Shown in pieces: positions 6,405 to 12,890 of a stretch of 12,890 bases of DNA. Positions within the stretch are counted from its first letter, which is position 1. Each line of letters opens with the position of its first letter. The stretch covers positions 1 to 12,890 of the forward strand of contig JAEZTA010000080.1 of the NCBI GenBank assembly GCA_023443765.1. Reading direction: 5' to 3'. The notes beneath the pieces were generated by a model, which saw nothing but the letters and a program-made list of their open reading frames with translations, had not been told where the DNA came from and ran no database searches. Origin of the DNA: Bacteroidota bacterium. GTDB taxonomy: Bacteria; Bacteroidota; Bacteroidia; Bacteroidales; Rikenellaceae. The translations under genes were made by a program, and so were the position numbers.

Positions 6405-7324
6405 CGTTGTTTTTCGATGGTGTAGGTGGTTCCTTCGGTTGCGGGGTAGCTCTCCGGGAAGAGCGCCCGTGCCTCCTCGACCAGCGGCGCATCGTCCTTG
6501 TAACGCGACGAGTAGTGTCCGATCACAAGGCGTTTGGCGCCCGCTTTCAGGGCCGCTTTCGCGGCGTCCGTGGTGGTCGAATGTCCGCGGTCTTTGGCGC
6601 TCCGCTGTTCGGCGGCGGCGTAAGTGGCTTCGTGGTACATCAGGTCGACCCCCTTGCACAATCCCGCGGCTTTGGCCGAGAAATTCGTGTCCGAGAGATA
6701 GGCATACGAGCGCGGCGCATAGGGCCGGTAGGTCAGTTCGGCGTTGGGAATCATCTCGCCTGAGGCCAGCCGGAGGTCTTCGCCGCGTTTGGCCGCGGTG
6801 ATCTGTGCGATCGAAAGCCCGTATTTCGTAATTTTGAATTTTTCGACGTTCAGCGGCGGTTCCTTCTCGCGGAACAGGAATCCGGCGCACGGCACACGGT
6901 GGCGCAGCGGGATGCTCCACACTTCGAGCGTGCGGTTTTCCAGCAGCAGCGTGTGTTTGGTGGTGTCGACCTCGGTCCACGACACGGTGTAGGGCAACTC
7001 CGTGTCGAAATATTTGAGGTGGCAGGCCAGTATCTCGCCGAAGGGCGCCGGGGCGAAGACCTTCAGCGGGGTCTTGCGTCCGTAGAGCGCCAGCGTCGAG
7101 ATAAGCGGGAACAACCCGAAAACGTGGTCGCCGTGGAGGTGCGAAATGAACACGGCGCGGATTTTCAGCGGGTTGACGCCGTAGCGGACCAACTGTTGCT
7201 GCACGCCCTCGCCCGCATCCACGAGGTAATATTGTTCGTGGATGTTCACCACCTGCGCCGACGGGTGCCGGCTCAGCGTGGGTTTTGCCGAGGACGAGCC
7301 TAATATGGTGACGCTGAAACTCAA
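6401..7324 (-). CDS. rnz: Ribonuclease Z (tRNA 3' endonuclease), TTG start
   Basis: Zinc-dependent endonuclease of the metallo-beta-lactamase fold that trims tRNA 3' ends. The 307 residues match bacterial RNase Z (about 305). Metal ligands are all visible: HxHxDH as H62, H64, D66, H67; H142 (LRHRVP); D212 (LSDTNF); and H270 (VIGHYSSRY). The conserved GHST is at 247-250. The N-terminal ILGSSSAKPT matches the usual start region. There is no ATG in frame: TTG at 7322-7324 is the only standard start between the upstream stop and the conserved core, so a TTG start is assigned. It begins 4 nt after the lipoprotein stop and overlaps the methyltransferase start by 4 nt. Confidence 0.97.
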   Translation of the reverse strand: MSFSVTILGSSSAKPTLSRHPSAQVVNIHEQYYLVDAGEGVQQQLVRYGVNPLKIRAVFISHLHGDHVFGLFPLISTLALYGRKTPLKVFAPAPFGEILACHLKYFDTELPYTVSWTEVDTTKHTLLLENRTLEVWSIPLRHRVPCAGFLFREKEPPLNVEKFKITKYGLSIAQITAAKRGEDLRLASGEMIPNAELTYRPYAPRSYAYLSDTNFSAKAAGLCKGVDLMYHEATYAAAEQRSAKDRGHSTTTDAAKAALKAGAKRLVIGHYSSRYKDDAPLVEEARALFPESYPATEGTTYTIEKQR

Positions 7325-7328
7325 ACTG

Positions 7329-7739
7329 TTATTTTTTGTATTTTATGAACGTCGCCAGAAGCTGGTTGGTGGTCAAAGCTCTCTGCGATGTGGTAGCAGT
7401 CCGGGTCTTGCTGCCGTCGTCGTTTTTTTCGATTTTTTCGGTTGTCGTGTAGGTCGGAAGAGAGGTTTCACTGACGATCCCTTCGAAGACGATGGCGTCG
7501 GCGCCTTTTTCCCGGCCTGTTTGTTCGATGAGGGCCTGTGCCTCTTCGAGCGTCTTGCCATATGGCGTCGCCTTGATACTACCCATCGTTTCGTAATCGC
7601 AGGGAACGTCTTTCCAGTCGAAATAGAGTTCCGGCGCGGTTCCGGTTACCGGATAGGCTTTGCCGATATAGGTGGTGTAGATTTTGGCGCACGATGTAAG
7701 CATGAGTGCTGCCGCCAGCAGTAAAAGAGATCTCTTCAT
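7329..7739 (-). CDS. Small outer- or inner-membrane lipoprotein, unknown function
   Basis: A 136-residue protein with a lipoprotein signal peptide: MKRSLLLLAAALMLTSC, with lipobox L14-T15-S16-C17, so the mature protein starts at C17. No clear acidic surface-export signal follows the cysteine. The segment 53-90 (MGSIKATPY...EKGADAIVFEGI) resembles the small alpha/beta fold of lipoproteins in the YbjQ/DUF4156 style, where an alternating helix ends in a GADAI strand; this is a resemblance only. The C-terminal third is rich in Thr, Lys and Glu and probably extended. It lies 10 nt after trxB and 4 nt before rnz, in the same operon, but the context does not reveal a role. Confidence 0.85.
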   Translation of the reverse strand: MKRSLLLLAAALMLTSCAKIYTTYIGKAYPVTGTAPELYFDWKDVPCDYETMGSIKATPYGKTLEEAQALIEQTGREKGADAIVFEGIVSETSLPTYTTTEKIEKNDDGSKTRTATTSQRALTTNQLLATFIKYKK

Positions 7740-7749
7740 GGGGTGTTTT

Positions 7750-8691
7750 TTATTGTTGCTGTAGCAAAAAACGTTCGCAGTCCAATGCCGCGACGCAGCC
7801 CGAGCCGGCAGCCGTGATGGCCTGGCGGTAGTGGGGGTCCTTCACGTCGCCCGCGGCAAAGACGCCTTCGACGCTCGTGTGCGAACTCGTCCCCTCGACC
7901 TTGATGTAACCCTCGGCGTCGAGTTTGAGCTGGTCGACAAAGAGTTCCGTTTTGGGGTGGTGTCCGATCGCCAGGAAGAATCCCGCGATGTCGATCGTCT
8001 TCTCCGTGCCGTCGTTCTTGCGCAGCAGTGCGCCCGTCACGCCCGATTCGTCGCCCAGCACCTCGGCGGTGTTGTGCTCGAAGAGGATTTCGATGTTCGG
8101 CGTGTTGAACACCCGCTGCTGCATCGCTTTCGAGGCGCGCAGGTGGGGTTTGCGCACGATCATGTAGACCTTGCGGCAGAGCGAAGCGAGGTAGGTGGCC
8201 TCCTCGCAGGCCGTGTCGCCGCCGCCCACTACGGCCACGTCCTTCTTACGGTAGAAAAATCCGTCGCACGTGGCGCAGGCGCTCACGCCCTGTCCGCGGA
8301 ATTTGGTCTCCGAGGGGAGGCCGAGGTATTTGGCCGTGGCTCCCGTGGCGATGATCAGCGTCTCGGCCTTGATCTCCTTCTGCCCGTCGATCACGACGTG
8401 GAAGGGGCGCGACGAGAGGTCTACGCGCGTGACGTTGCCCGTGCGGATATCGGCGCCGAAACGCTCGGCCTGCCTGCGCATCAGCCCCATCAGGTCGGTG
8501 CCGCCCACGCCGTCGGGGTGTCCCGGGAAGTTCTCCACATCGGTGGTCGTCGTCAGCTGTCCGCCCGGCTCGATGCCTTCGTAAAGCACCGGCTTGAGGT
8601 TGGCGCGCGAGGTATAGATTGCGGCAGTGTACCCTGCGGGGCCGCTGCCGATGATCAGGACTTTTACATGTTCTTCCATAGTGACTTCCAT
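7750..8691 (-). CDS. trxB: Thioredoxin reductase
   Basis: FAD enzyme that uses NADPH to reduce thioredoxin in the cytoplasm. The 313 residues match the low-molecular-weight family. FAD-binding GSGPAG at 15-20 and PGGQL at 42-46; redox-active cysteines C139-A-T-C142 followed by DGFFYR; NADPH-binding GGGDTA at 156-161 and basic residues R180, K181, R185; C-terminal FAD motif AAGDV with the nearby YRQAITAAGSG. All catalytic elements are intact. Two ATG starts are possible: 8689-8691 (used here) and 8677-8679, which would remove MEVT; the sequence does not decide. First gene of the trxB - lipoprotein - rnz - methyltransferase operon, 138 nt after the WG-repeat gene; no TAnnTTTG promoter was found directly upstream. 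Confidence 0.97.
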   Translation of the reverse strand: MEVTMEEHVKVLIIGSGPAGYTAAIYTSRANLKPVLYEGIEPGGQLTTTTDVENFPGHPDGVGGTDLMGLMRRQAERFGADIRTGNVTRVDLSSRPFHVVIDGQKEIKAETLIIATGATAKYLGLPSETKFRGQGVSACATCDGFFYRKKDVAVVGGGDTACEEATYLASLCRKVYMIVRKPHLRASKAMQQRVFNTPNIEILFEHNTAEVLGDESGVTGALLRKNDGTEKTIDIAGFFLAIGHHPKTELFVDQLKLDAEGYIKVEGTSSHTSVEGVFAAGDVKDPHYRQAITAAGSGCVAALDCERFLLQQQ

Positions 8692-8741
8692 AATGTTATA
8701 TTTTTGTTTATTCGTTTCAGTTGCTGTCGCCTGCCGTTGTT

Positions 8742-8817
8742 GCGACCGCAGGTCGCGTTTGCAGGCCCCTCCCCGCCTTGGCGGGGACTTATCGCATGCG
8801 CCCGGGGTTTTGCCCGG
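8742..8817. repeat. Cluster of four small palindromes between the trio and trxB
   Basis: In 76 nt there are GCGACC/GGTCGC (8742-8747 with 8751-8756), CCCCGC/GCGGGG (8771-8776 with 8781-8786), the perfect palindrome CGCATGCG (8793-8800), and CCGGG/CCCGG (8802-8806 with 8813-8817, loop GTTTTG). None is followed by a clear U-tract on either strand. They may end transcription of the trio without a U-tract, or be a dispersed palindromic repeat of this genome. Confidence 0.5.
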
Positions 8818-8829
8818 AATTATTGTAGC

Positions 8830-9795
8830 TTATTCATTATTCGTTCCAAATTCCGTCAGGCGGCGTCCCAGGTAATCGAATTCCGCCCAACGGCCGCCTT
8901 TGCGTACGCGTACGACGCTTTCGGCGGGCAGGTAGTCGACGATCTCGTATTCGGGCGGAATGACGTAGCCGCCCTTGCGATCGATCAGACCCATGCCCGA
9001 CGGGGTTTCGACCTCGGCACGCCCCTCGCGGAAATCGCCCGCCCAGAGGTATTGCGCCGGGATGACGGGGTTGTTGTTCGTGTCGACGAACCCGAATCCG
9101 GCTTCGTCCTCGACGCAGACCAGCCCTTCGAAGACGTGGCTCGTCCAGCGGTGGCCTGTCAGGCGGTGTTGCGGGGTGTATGTGGATTCTACGTCGCTGA
9201 CCTGCATCGGGTCGGCGTTCTGCCGGACCTGCTCGCGCAGGGTTTCGAAAGCCGCGTCGTCCCCCGAAGGGCCGAAATGGGCGTCGTGGTAACGCAGCGG
9301 GACGAACCGTCCGCCCGCCCAGCGCAGATTGTCGGCCCGGAGGTTGTTGTGCGAAAAGTTCAGCTCCCGCAGGGCCTGCTGCAAGGTGTTGAGCGCCCCG
9401 AGCAGCCGCTCGGCGGGTTCCGTGTGCAGCGCTTCGGCGAACGATTTGCCCGCGGGCAGGAGTTGGAGCACCAGGTCGAAATGCCGTTCGCAGCCCGCCG
9501 GGTCGGTCCACCGCAGTTCGTCCCGCAGGATGCGGTATTCCGCGAGCCATTCGGTGTTGAGGCGTCCGAGTTGCGACGCCGTGCGTTCGACGGAGGTCAG
9601 CGCGATGGGCGAAAGCGGCATCGAGAGCAGCCATTGGCGGCCGCCCCAGGTGATTTCAGTCTCGGCGAAACGCGTCGTGCGCATCAGCCGCGGCAGTCCG
9701 TCCGTGCCGGTCGCCGCACGGGCGTCGGAGAGCGTTTCGAACGAGAGGTCGGGCGTCAGCAGCGCCCGGGTGAAAATTTGCAGCGTCGGTGTCAT
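8830..9795 (-). CDS. WG-repeat protein with a degenerate protein-kinase-like domain
   Basis: A 321-residue cytoplasmic protein without signal peptide. Residues 130-175 read like a kinase C-lobe: a helix (LLGALNTLQQALREL), then H149-N-N-L-R-A-D-N156 in place of the catalytic HRDLKPxN, then YHDAHFG (169-175) where a DFG-like segment would be. The catalytic Asp is Asn (N151) and no N-lobe lysine motif is seen, so activity is unlikely. Residues 221-264 and 265-303 are WG repeats (GFVDTNNNPVIPAQY and GLIDRKGGYVIPPEY), a repeat often found in binding proteins. The frame is open well upstream, but that part lies over the VWA gene; the ATG at 9793-9795, 2 nt after the VWA stop, is chosen. The kinase likeness is my reading of motifs; the WG repeats are clearer. 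Confidence 0.82.
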   Translation of the reverse strand: MTPTLQIFTRALLTPDLSFETLSDARAATGTDGLPRLMRTTRFAETEITWGGRQWLLSMPLSPIALTSVERTASQLGRLNTEWLAEYRILRDELRWTDPAGCERHFDLVLQLLPAGKSFAEALHTEPAERLLGALNTLQQALRELNFSHNNLRADNLRWAGGRFVPLRYHDAHFGPSGDDAAFETLREQVRQNADPMQVSDVESTYTPQHRLTGHRWTSHVFEGLVCVEDEAGFGFVDTNNNPVIPAQYLWAGDFREGRAEVETPSGMGLIDRKGGYVIPPEYEIVDYLPAESVVRVRKGGRWAEFDYLGRRLTEFGTNNE

Positions 9796-9797
9796 GG

Positions 9798-10655
9798 CTA
9801 TTCGGTTTTTACGCTGATGGACCCGATGTTGAGCATGGTGATCAGTTCTTCGGCCGAGGCGTTGAAACTCATGCCGCGGAACGGCGGCAGGGCGCCGGGG
9901 CCTTTGGCTTCGCGGATCGCCTCGTTGAAAACTTCGGGCATGGGGCTCGAACAGTCGTAGAGCACCTCTGCATAGCGGTTGGGGTAGCCGGCCTCTTCGG
10001 CCGAGGGGAAGAAGACCATCTGCGGGGTGTCGCCCGCGGCGATGTGGATGTTTACCAGCAGCACGTTGCCGTCGGCCGTGCGGAGCGATTTGATCTGCCC
10101 GGCCACGGCGCGCAGTTCCGCGTCGTCGCAGTCGGTGGCCTCGCCGTCGGTGATGTTGAAGACCATCGGCGGGAAACTCTCGGCATGGGCCGGGTCGGCG
10201 CACCACTCCGCGGCGATGTCGCGTACGCGGCGCAGCGCCTCGCACATCGGGGTCTGTCCCGCGGCTTCCGGCTCCACCCATGCCGGGGAGGGGATCTCGC
10301 GCAGGGCGGTGCTCCCGTCGGGCAGCCGGTATTCGACGACCTCTTTCTTTATGGGAGGCTCTCCCGCCGCCAGTTCCGCTACGGAGATCAGCTCCTTGCC
10401 GCCCGGCAGCAGGGAGTAAACCTCGTCGTCGCCCGAGTAGCCGACGACGGCGATGTCGTAGTAGTCCCGGACGCCGTCGCTGCGGCGGGCCCGTTCGATC
10501 AGTTCGAACAGCATGCCGTTGGTGACCGAGGCCACAGCCTCGGCTTTGGTCATCTGCCGGCCCCGGAACCGGATTTGTTCGGCCATCGAACCCGAGCCGT
10601 CGATGACAAGGATGAAGGCCGTGCGGTGTGTGCGTGTGATGCTCTGTGTATACAT
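9798..10655 (-). CDS. von Willebrand factor A domain protein, TerY-like
   Basis: A 285-residue cytoplasmic protein (no signal peptide or membrane segment) made almost entirely of one VWA domain. The metal-ion-dependent adhesion site is complete: D19-G-S21-G-S23, T135 (GQTPM) and D170 (FNITDGEATD). The layout, with an extra loop at about 85-130 and the NITDGEATD strand, resembles the TerY family, whose members are encoded beside a kinase and a PP2C phosphatase in tellurite/stress gene clusters. Here the partner downstream is a kinase-like WG protein and no phosphatase is present. It starts 18 nt after the DUF4954 gene and ends 2 nt before the WG gene, so the three are almost surely co-transcribed. 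It presumably binds a partner through its metal site; the partner is unknown. Confidence 0.93.
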   Translation of the reverse strand: MYTQSITRTHRTAFILVIDGSGSMAEQIRFRGRQMTKAEAVASVTNGMLFELIERARRSDGVRDYYDIAVVGYSGDDEVYSLLPGGKELISVAELAAGEPPIKKEVVEYRLPDGSTALREIPSPAWVEPEAAGQTPMCEALRRVRDIAAEWCADPAHAESFPPMVFNITDGEATDCDDAELRAVAGQIKSLRTADGNVLLVNIHIAAGDTPQMVFFPSAEEAGYPNRYAEVLYDCSSPMPEVFNEAIREAKGPGALPPFRGMSFNASAEELITMLNIGSISVKTE

Positions 10656-10673
10656 GTTGCGTCGTTTGTTCTT

Positions 10674-12404
10674 CTATTTCAGGCCGCGGACCGAATAGTA
10701 GTCTTCGCGGCGCTCCTCTTCGCTCGTGCAGTCGAGGCCGTAGCTCACGGCCATGTCGAGCGAGCAGTCGCGGTCGCGGTCGGCATCGGTCGTGCGGCGC
10801 ATCGAGGTGTGGGCGTTGCGGCCCGCCGAGACGGCCTGTTCGATCTCGTCGACGGTCGGCGTGTGGCCCAGTATCGAGGCGTAAACCTGCTTGGCCCAAC
10901 TGTGGGCATAGTCGTCGTAATGAACGGCGAAGACCCGGAAACGGTTGTCTACGGCGTCGGTCGTCGTCAGTTCCCCGCGGTCCACGGCTTCTAGGATCGC
11001 CTCGACCTCACTGCGCGCGATATACTGTCCGGCCAGGTCGAGCCATTGCCCGTCGCCGTCGTAGCGCGGATTCGAAGTCCCTTTGGCCAGCATCGCGCCC
11101 AACGCCGCCACGATGGCCTTGTTGTAGAGCTTGAGCCCCCGTTGCAGGGCTGCCGAGCGAATCAGGGTCTTGTTGTAGGTGAACACCGGGGCGTCGGGGT
11201 CCTGCTCCTGGAGCGAGTGGAGGATGTCCACGGCCTGAAGCATGGCGCCCGTGATGTAGGGGTTGTACTCTTCGAAACTGATCACGTCGCGCCTTACCGA
11301 GCGGCGGTCGCGGGCGGGCCACTTCTCGATGTCGCGCACGGCGCCGAAACTGGTGAGGTTGGCGCCCGGCATCAGGTGCGTGCGGCCCTCCTTCTCGATC
11401 AGGTACGAGTAGGGGAAAGCCGATGTGTCGTGGTGGTAGGAGTGGTGTCCCATGACCATCGTGAAGGCCCCTTCGAGCGCCGGCGACATGATGTAGGCGC
11501 TGCTGGCGAACTTGCAGCCGCGCAGGTGTACCGACTGGTGCACGGCGCCGCTCTTGAAGAGGTGGTTGCTCTGGTTCGAACCGCTGCCGGCGTTGAAGAA
11601 CGAGAACATTCCGGCGATCAGCAGCGACGATTTGTGGTGCGAAACGGTGTAGGGCCCGGCGAAAATCGCCGCGGCCTCGCCGTTCTCGCAGTGCGAGTTG
11701 GCGAAGAAGAGCGACTCGGCGGCCGTGAAGCCCTTGTCCAGACGGCAGCTCTCGCCGATGAAACAACGCTCGACGATCGAGCCGTTGCTGATGACCGAAC
11801 TTTCGGCGGCGATGAAGTCGTAAGCCTTGACATCCACGCCGATGTGCGCGCCGTCGCAGAGGGTGGCGTTTTCGAGAATCGAGGCGCCGTCGATCCCGAC
11901 ATCGTCGCCGATGCGAACCTCGCGGATGAAGCGCGCCCCGACGATGCGGCAGCGTGCGCCTACTTCGCCCATCTCCGACGAACGTTCTTCGGCATATGCG
12001 TCGACCATCCTTTCGAGTGCGGCGATGGTTTGCGGGCGGTGGCGGTATACGGCCATGATGTAGGCCGTCTGCGCCGACAGCCGGTCGAAAATCTTCACCG
12101 TGCGGCCGCCGCATTCGTTCATCGTAGCCACGCCGACGCCGTTGCCGAAGGAGGAGCGGCGGCGGCATTCGAGGGCCGTGACGCCTTCGACGAGCGAATC
12201 GGGTCCGATGTGGTAATTCGCGACGCGCGAGCGGATGATACGGGCCCCCGCGTCGATTGCGATATTCCCCTCCAGGTGGCTCTGAAGCAACTGGAAGGGT
12301 TGGAAGTCCTCCGAAACCAGCACCTTCGACCAATCTTCGGCCGAATTGCCGAGTGCTTCGAGGGAGGCGGTTTCCGTGGCGGTTAATTTTCTGAGTGGAG
12401 TCAT
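10674..12404 (-). CDS. DUF4954-family protein, left-handed beta-helix (acyltransferase-like)
   Basis: A 576-residue protein of the Bacteroidetes family DUF4954, recognised by SKFGNG-like SSFGNGVGVATMNECGGR (84-101), AYIMAVYRHRP (114-124) and the very conserved block FAGPYTVSHHKSSLLIAGMF (248-267) with NAGSGSNQSNHLFK (271-284). Residues about 145-250 show hexapeptide-like turns (VRIGDDVGIDGASILENAT), as in left-handed beta-helix sugar acyltransferases; the His-rich segment 254-257 and 320-325 could be catalytic or metal-binding, but no reaction is established. It seems shorter than relatives I recall (about 650), mainly near residue 50 and at the C-terminus. ATG at 12402-12404 follows a TAnnTTTG element by about 22 nt. 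First gene of the trio. Confidence 0.9.
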   Translation of the reverse strand: MTPLRKLTATETASLEALGNSAEDWSKVLVSEDFQPFQLLQSHLEGNIAIDAGARIIRSRVANYHIGPDSLVEGVTALECRRRSSFGNGVGVATMNECGGRTVKIFDRLSAQTAYIMAVYRHRPQTIAALERMVDAYAEERSSEMGEVGARCRIVGARFIREVRIGDDVGIDGASILENATLCDGAHIGVDVKAYDFIAAESSVISNGSIVERCFIGESCRLDKGFTAAESLFFANSHCENGEAAAIFAGPYTVSHHKSSLLIAGMFSFFNAGSGSNQSNHLFKSGAVHQSVHLRGCKFASSAYIMSPALEGAFTMVMGHHSYHHDTSAFPYSYLIEKEGRTHLMPGANLTSFGAVRDIEKWPARDRRSVRRDVISFEEYNPYITGAMLQAVDILHSLQEQDPDAPVFTYNKTLIRSAALQRGLKLYNKAIVAALGAMLAKGTSNPRYDGDGQWLDLAGQYIARSEVEAILEAVDRGELTTTDAVDNRFRVFAVHYDDYAHSWAKQVYASILGHTPTVDEIEQAVSAGRNAHTSMRRTTDADRDRDCSLDMAVSYGLDCTSEEERREDYYSVRGLK

Positions 12405-12424
12405 TTACTGTGGAGTTATTCAGA

Positions 12425-12445
12425 TGCAAATATAACAAATTGCAT
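12425..12445 (-). promoter_or_regulatory. Promoter -7 element with overlapping inverted repeat, DUF4954 trio
   Basis: The minus strand reads TATATTTG from 12434 to 12427, a match to TAnnTTTG, about 22 nt before the DUF4954 start codon. It overlaps an inverted repeat ATGCAA (12425-12430) / TTGCAT (12440-12445) that could be an operator. No TTG was found at the expected -33 spacing. Confidence 0.45.
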
Positions 12446-12446
12446 T

Positions 12447-12615
12447 TAAATATCGCGAACCCGGTCCGATAACTCGACTTTCTTCCGGCTGCGGTCGTGC
12501 GGCCGAATATCCTCCGCGCGCGCTCCCGGTGCGTCTGTGAAGTTGTTTCCTGGTGGCGGAACGGGAACTTTTTTGCGGGAAAGTGATTTTCAACCCGTGT
12601 TTTTTGCATCTGCCA
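12447..12615. other. Intergenic stretch between divergent promoters
   Basis: No convincing gene was seen. Short open frames on both strands here lack family features, and the minus-strand one reads across the promoter region of the DUF4954 gene. Confidence 0.5.
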
Positions 12616-12646
12616 TTGCAGGAAATCCCGGAAATTTCTACCTTTG
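12616..12646 (+). promoter_or_regulatory. Promoter of the rightward secreted-protein gene
   Basis: TTG at 12616-12618 and TACCTTTG at 12639-12646 are separated by 20 nt, a full match to the Bacteroidetes -33/-7 arrangement. Transcription should start near 12652, leaving a leader of about 134 nt before the ATG at 12786. Confidence 0.7.
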
Positions 12647-12729
12647 TCTCCGAACGAAATCCGGCGACCTGCACTTCCGTCACTCCGTCACCCTTCGCAG
12701 GGCCTCCGTATCCGTTCTCCGAATGCCGT

Positions 12730-12759
12730 CGACTCGTTGGCCTGCGAGTCGCGTAATTT
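12730..12759 (+). promoter_or_regulatory. Terminator-like hairpin inside the leader
   Basis: CGACTCG (12730-12736) and CGAGTCG (12745-12751) form a perfect 7-bp stem with an 8-nt loop, followed by CGTAATTTTTA. It lies between the promoter at 12639 and the start codon at 12786, so it may act as an attenuator or end a short RNA of about 105 nt. Confidence 0.4.
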
Positions 12760-12785
12760 TTACATTAAATTATCCCCAATAAAAC

Positions 12786-12890
12786 ATGCTAAACAGAATG
12801 AGAACTGAAAGAATCCTCAAATTATGCCTTGTTTCCGCCTCCTTGCTATGCGTTGTTTCTCAGGGCCGTGCCTCTGCGGATTTGGTTATC
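12786..12890 (+). CDS. Secreted protein, N-terminal 35 codons only (runs off right edge)
   Basis: ATG at 12786-12788 opens a frame to the window end: MLNRMRTERILKLCLVSASLLCVVSQGRASADLVI. It shows a typical Sec signal peptide: basic start (RMRTER), hydrophobic core (ILKLCLVSASLLCVV) and a likely signal peptidase I site after ASA at residue 31. An internal ATG at 12798 would shorten the basic start. The family cannot be told from the signal peptide alone. It is divergent from the DUF4954 trio, with a 381-nt shared upstream region that holds both promoters. Confidence 0.7.
   Translation, partial: MLNRMRTERILKLCLVSASLLCVVSQGRASADLVI

Noticed and set aside
5649..6980. A 443-codon frame extending the methyltransferase upstream
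   Set aside because: The added part is Arg/Pro-rich shadow over rnz; the ATG at 6402-6404 starts at the family N-terminus and overlaps the rnz stop as ATGA.
8830..10899. A 689-codon frame read as one large protein
   Set aside because: Its first half is a shadow over the VWA gene, which carries an intact metal site. The real gene is the second half, from 9795.
12420..12683. An 87-codon minus-strand frame upstream of the DUF4954 gene
   Set aside because: It covers two predicted promoters, lacks any family feature and has irregular composition.

Overview
The window looks like chromosomal DNA from a GC-rich member of the Bacteroidales, most likely Alistipes or a close Rikenellaceae relative. 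The reasons are a DUF4954-family protein (a family I associate with Bacteroidetes), several upstream regions carrying the Bacteroidetes -7 promoter element TAnnTTTG, mostly weak or absent Shine-Dalgarno sequences, and protein sequences that read like Bacteroidales orthologues. This assignment rests on reading alone. No tRNA, rRNA, insertion sequence, phage gene or CRISPR array was seen.

Layout from left to right. (1) Positions 1-4642 hold a leftward (minus-strand) housekeeping cluster: pdxA (vitamin B6 synthesis), a CPBP-type membrane protease, a 67-residue two-helix membrane protein, thrS (threonyl-tRNA synthetase), and the first 35 codons of what is probably infC (translation initiation factor IF3), which runs off the left edge. 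A good promoter sits directly in front of pdxA. The infC start has no ATG, GTG or TTG available and appears to be ATT. (2) Positions 4643-5577 are a rightward island: a promoter-like element, a long rod-shaped RNA fold (4746-4923) with a central bubble that resembles 6S RNA, an unrecognised 127-residue gene, and a terminator. (3) Positions 5579-8691 are a tight minus-strand operon, trxB - lipoprotein - rnz - TrmH-family methyltransferase, with gaps of 10, 4 and -4 nt, ending in a strong terminator that also works as the mirror end of region 2. (4) Positions 8830-12404 are a three-gene minus-strand module: a DUF4954 beta-helix protein, a von Willebrand A (TerY-like) protein with a complete metal site, and a WG-repeat protein that seems to contain a catalytically dead protein-kinase-like domain. 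(5) From 12639 a divergent promoter drives a rightward gene encoding a secreted protein; only its first 35 codons are present.

Regions 1 and 3 are ordinary metabolism, translation, RNA processing and redox maintenance. The two places that may hold something little described are the 6S-like RNA with its neighbouring orphan gene, and the DUF4954/VWA/pseudokinase-WG trio, whose last two members are separated by only 2 nt and which recalls, without matching, the TerY phosphorylation triads.
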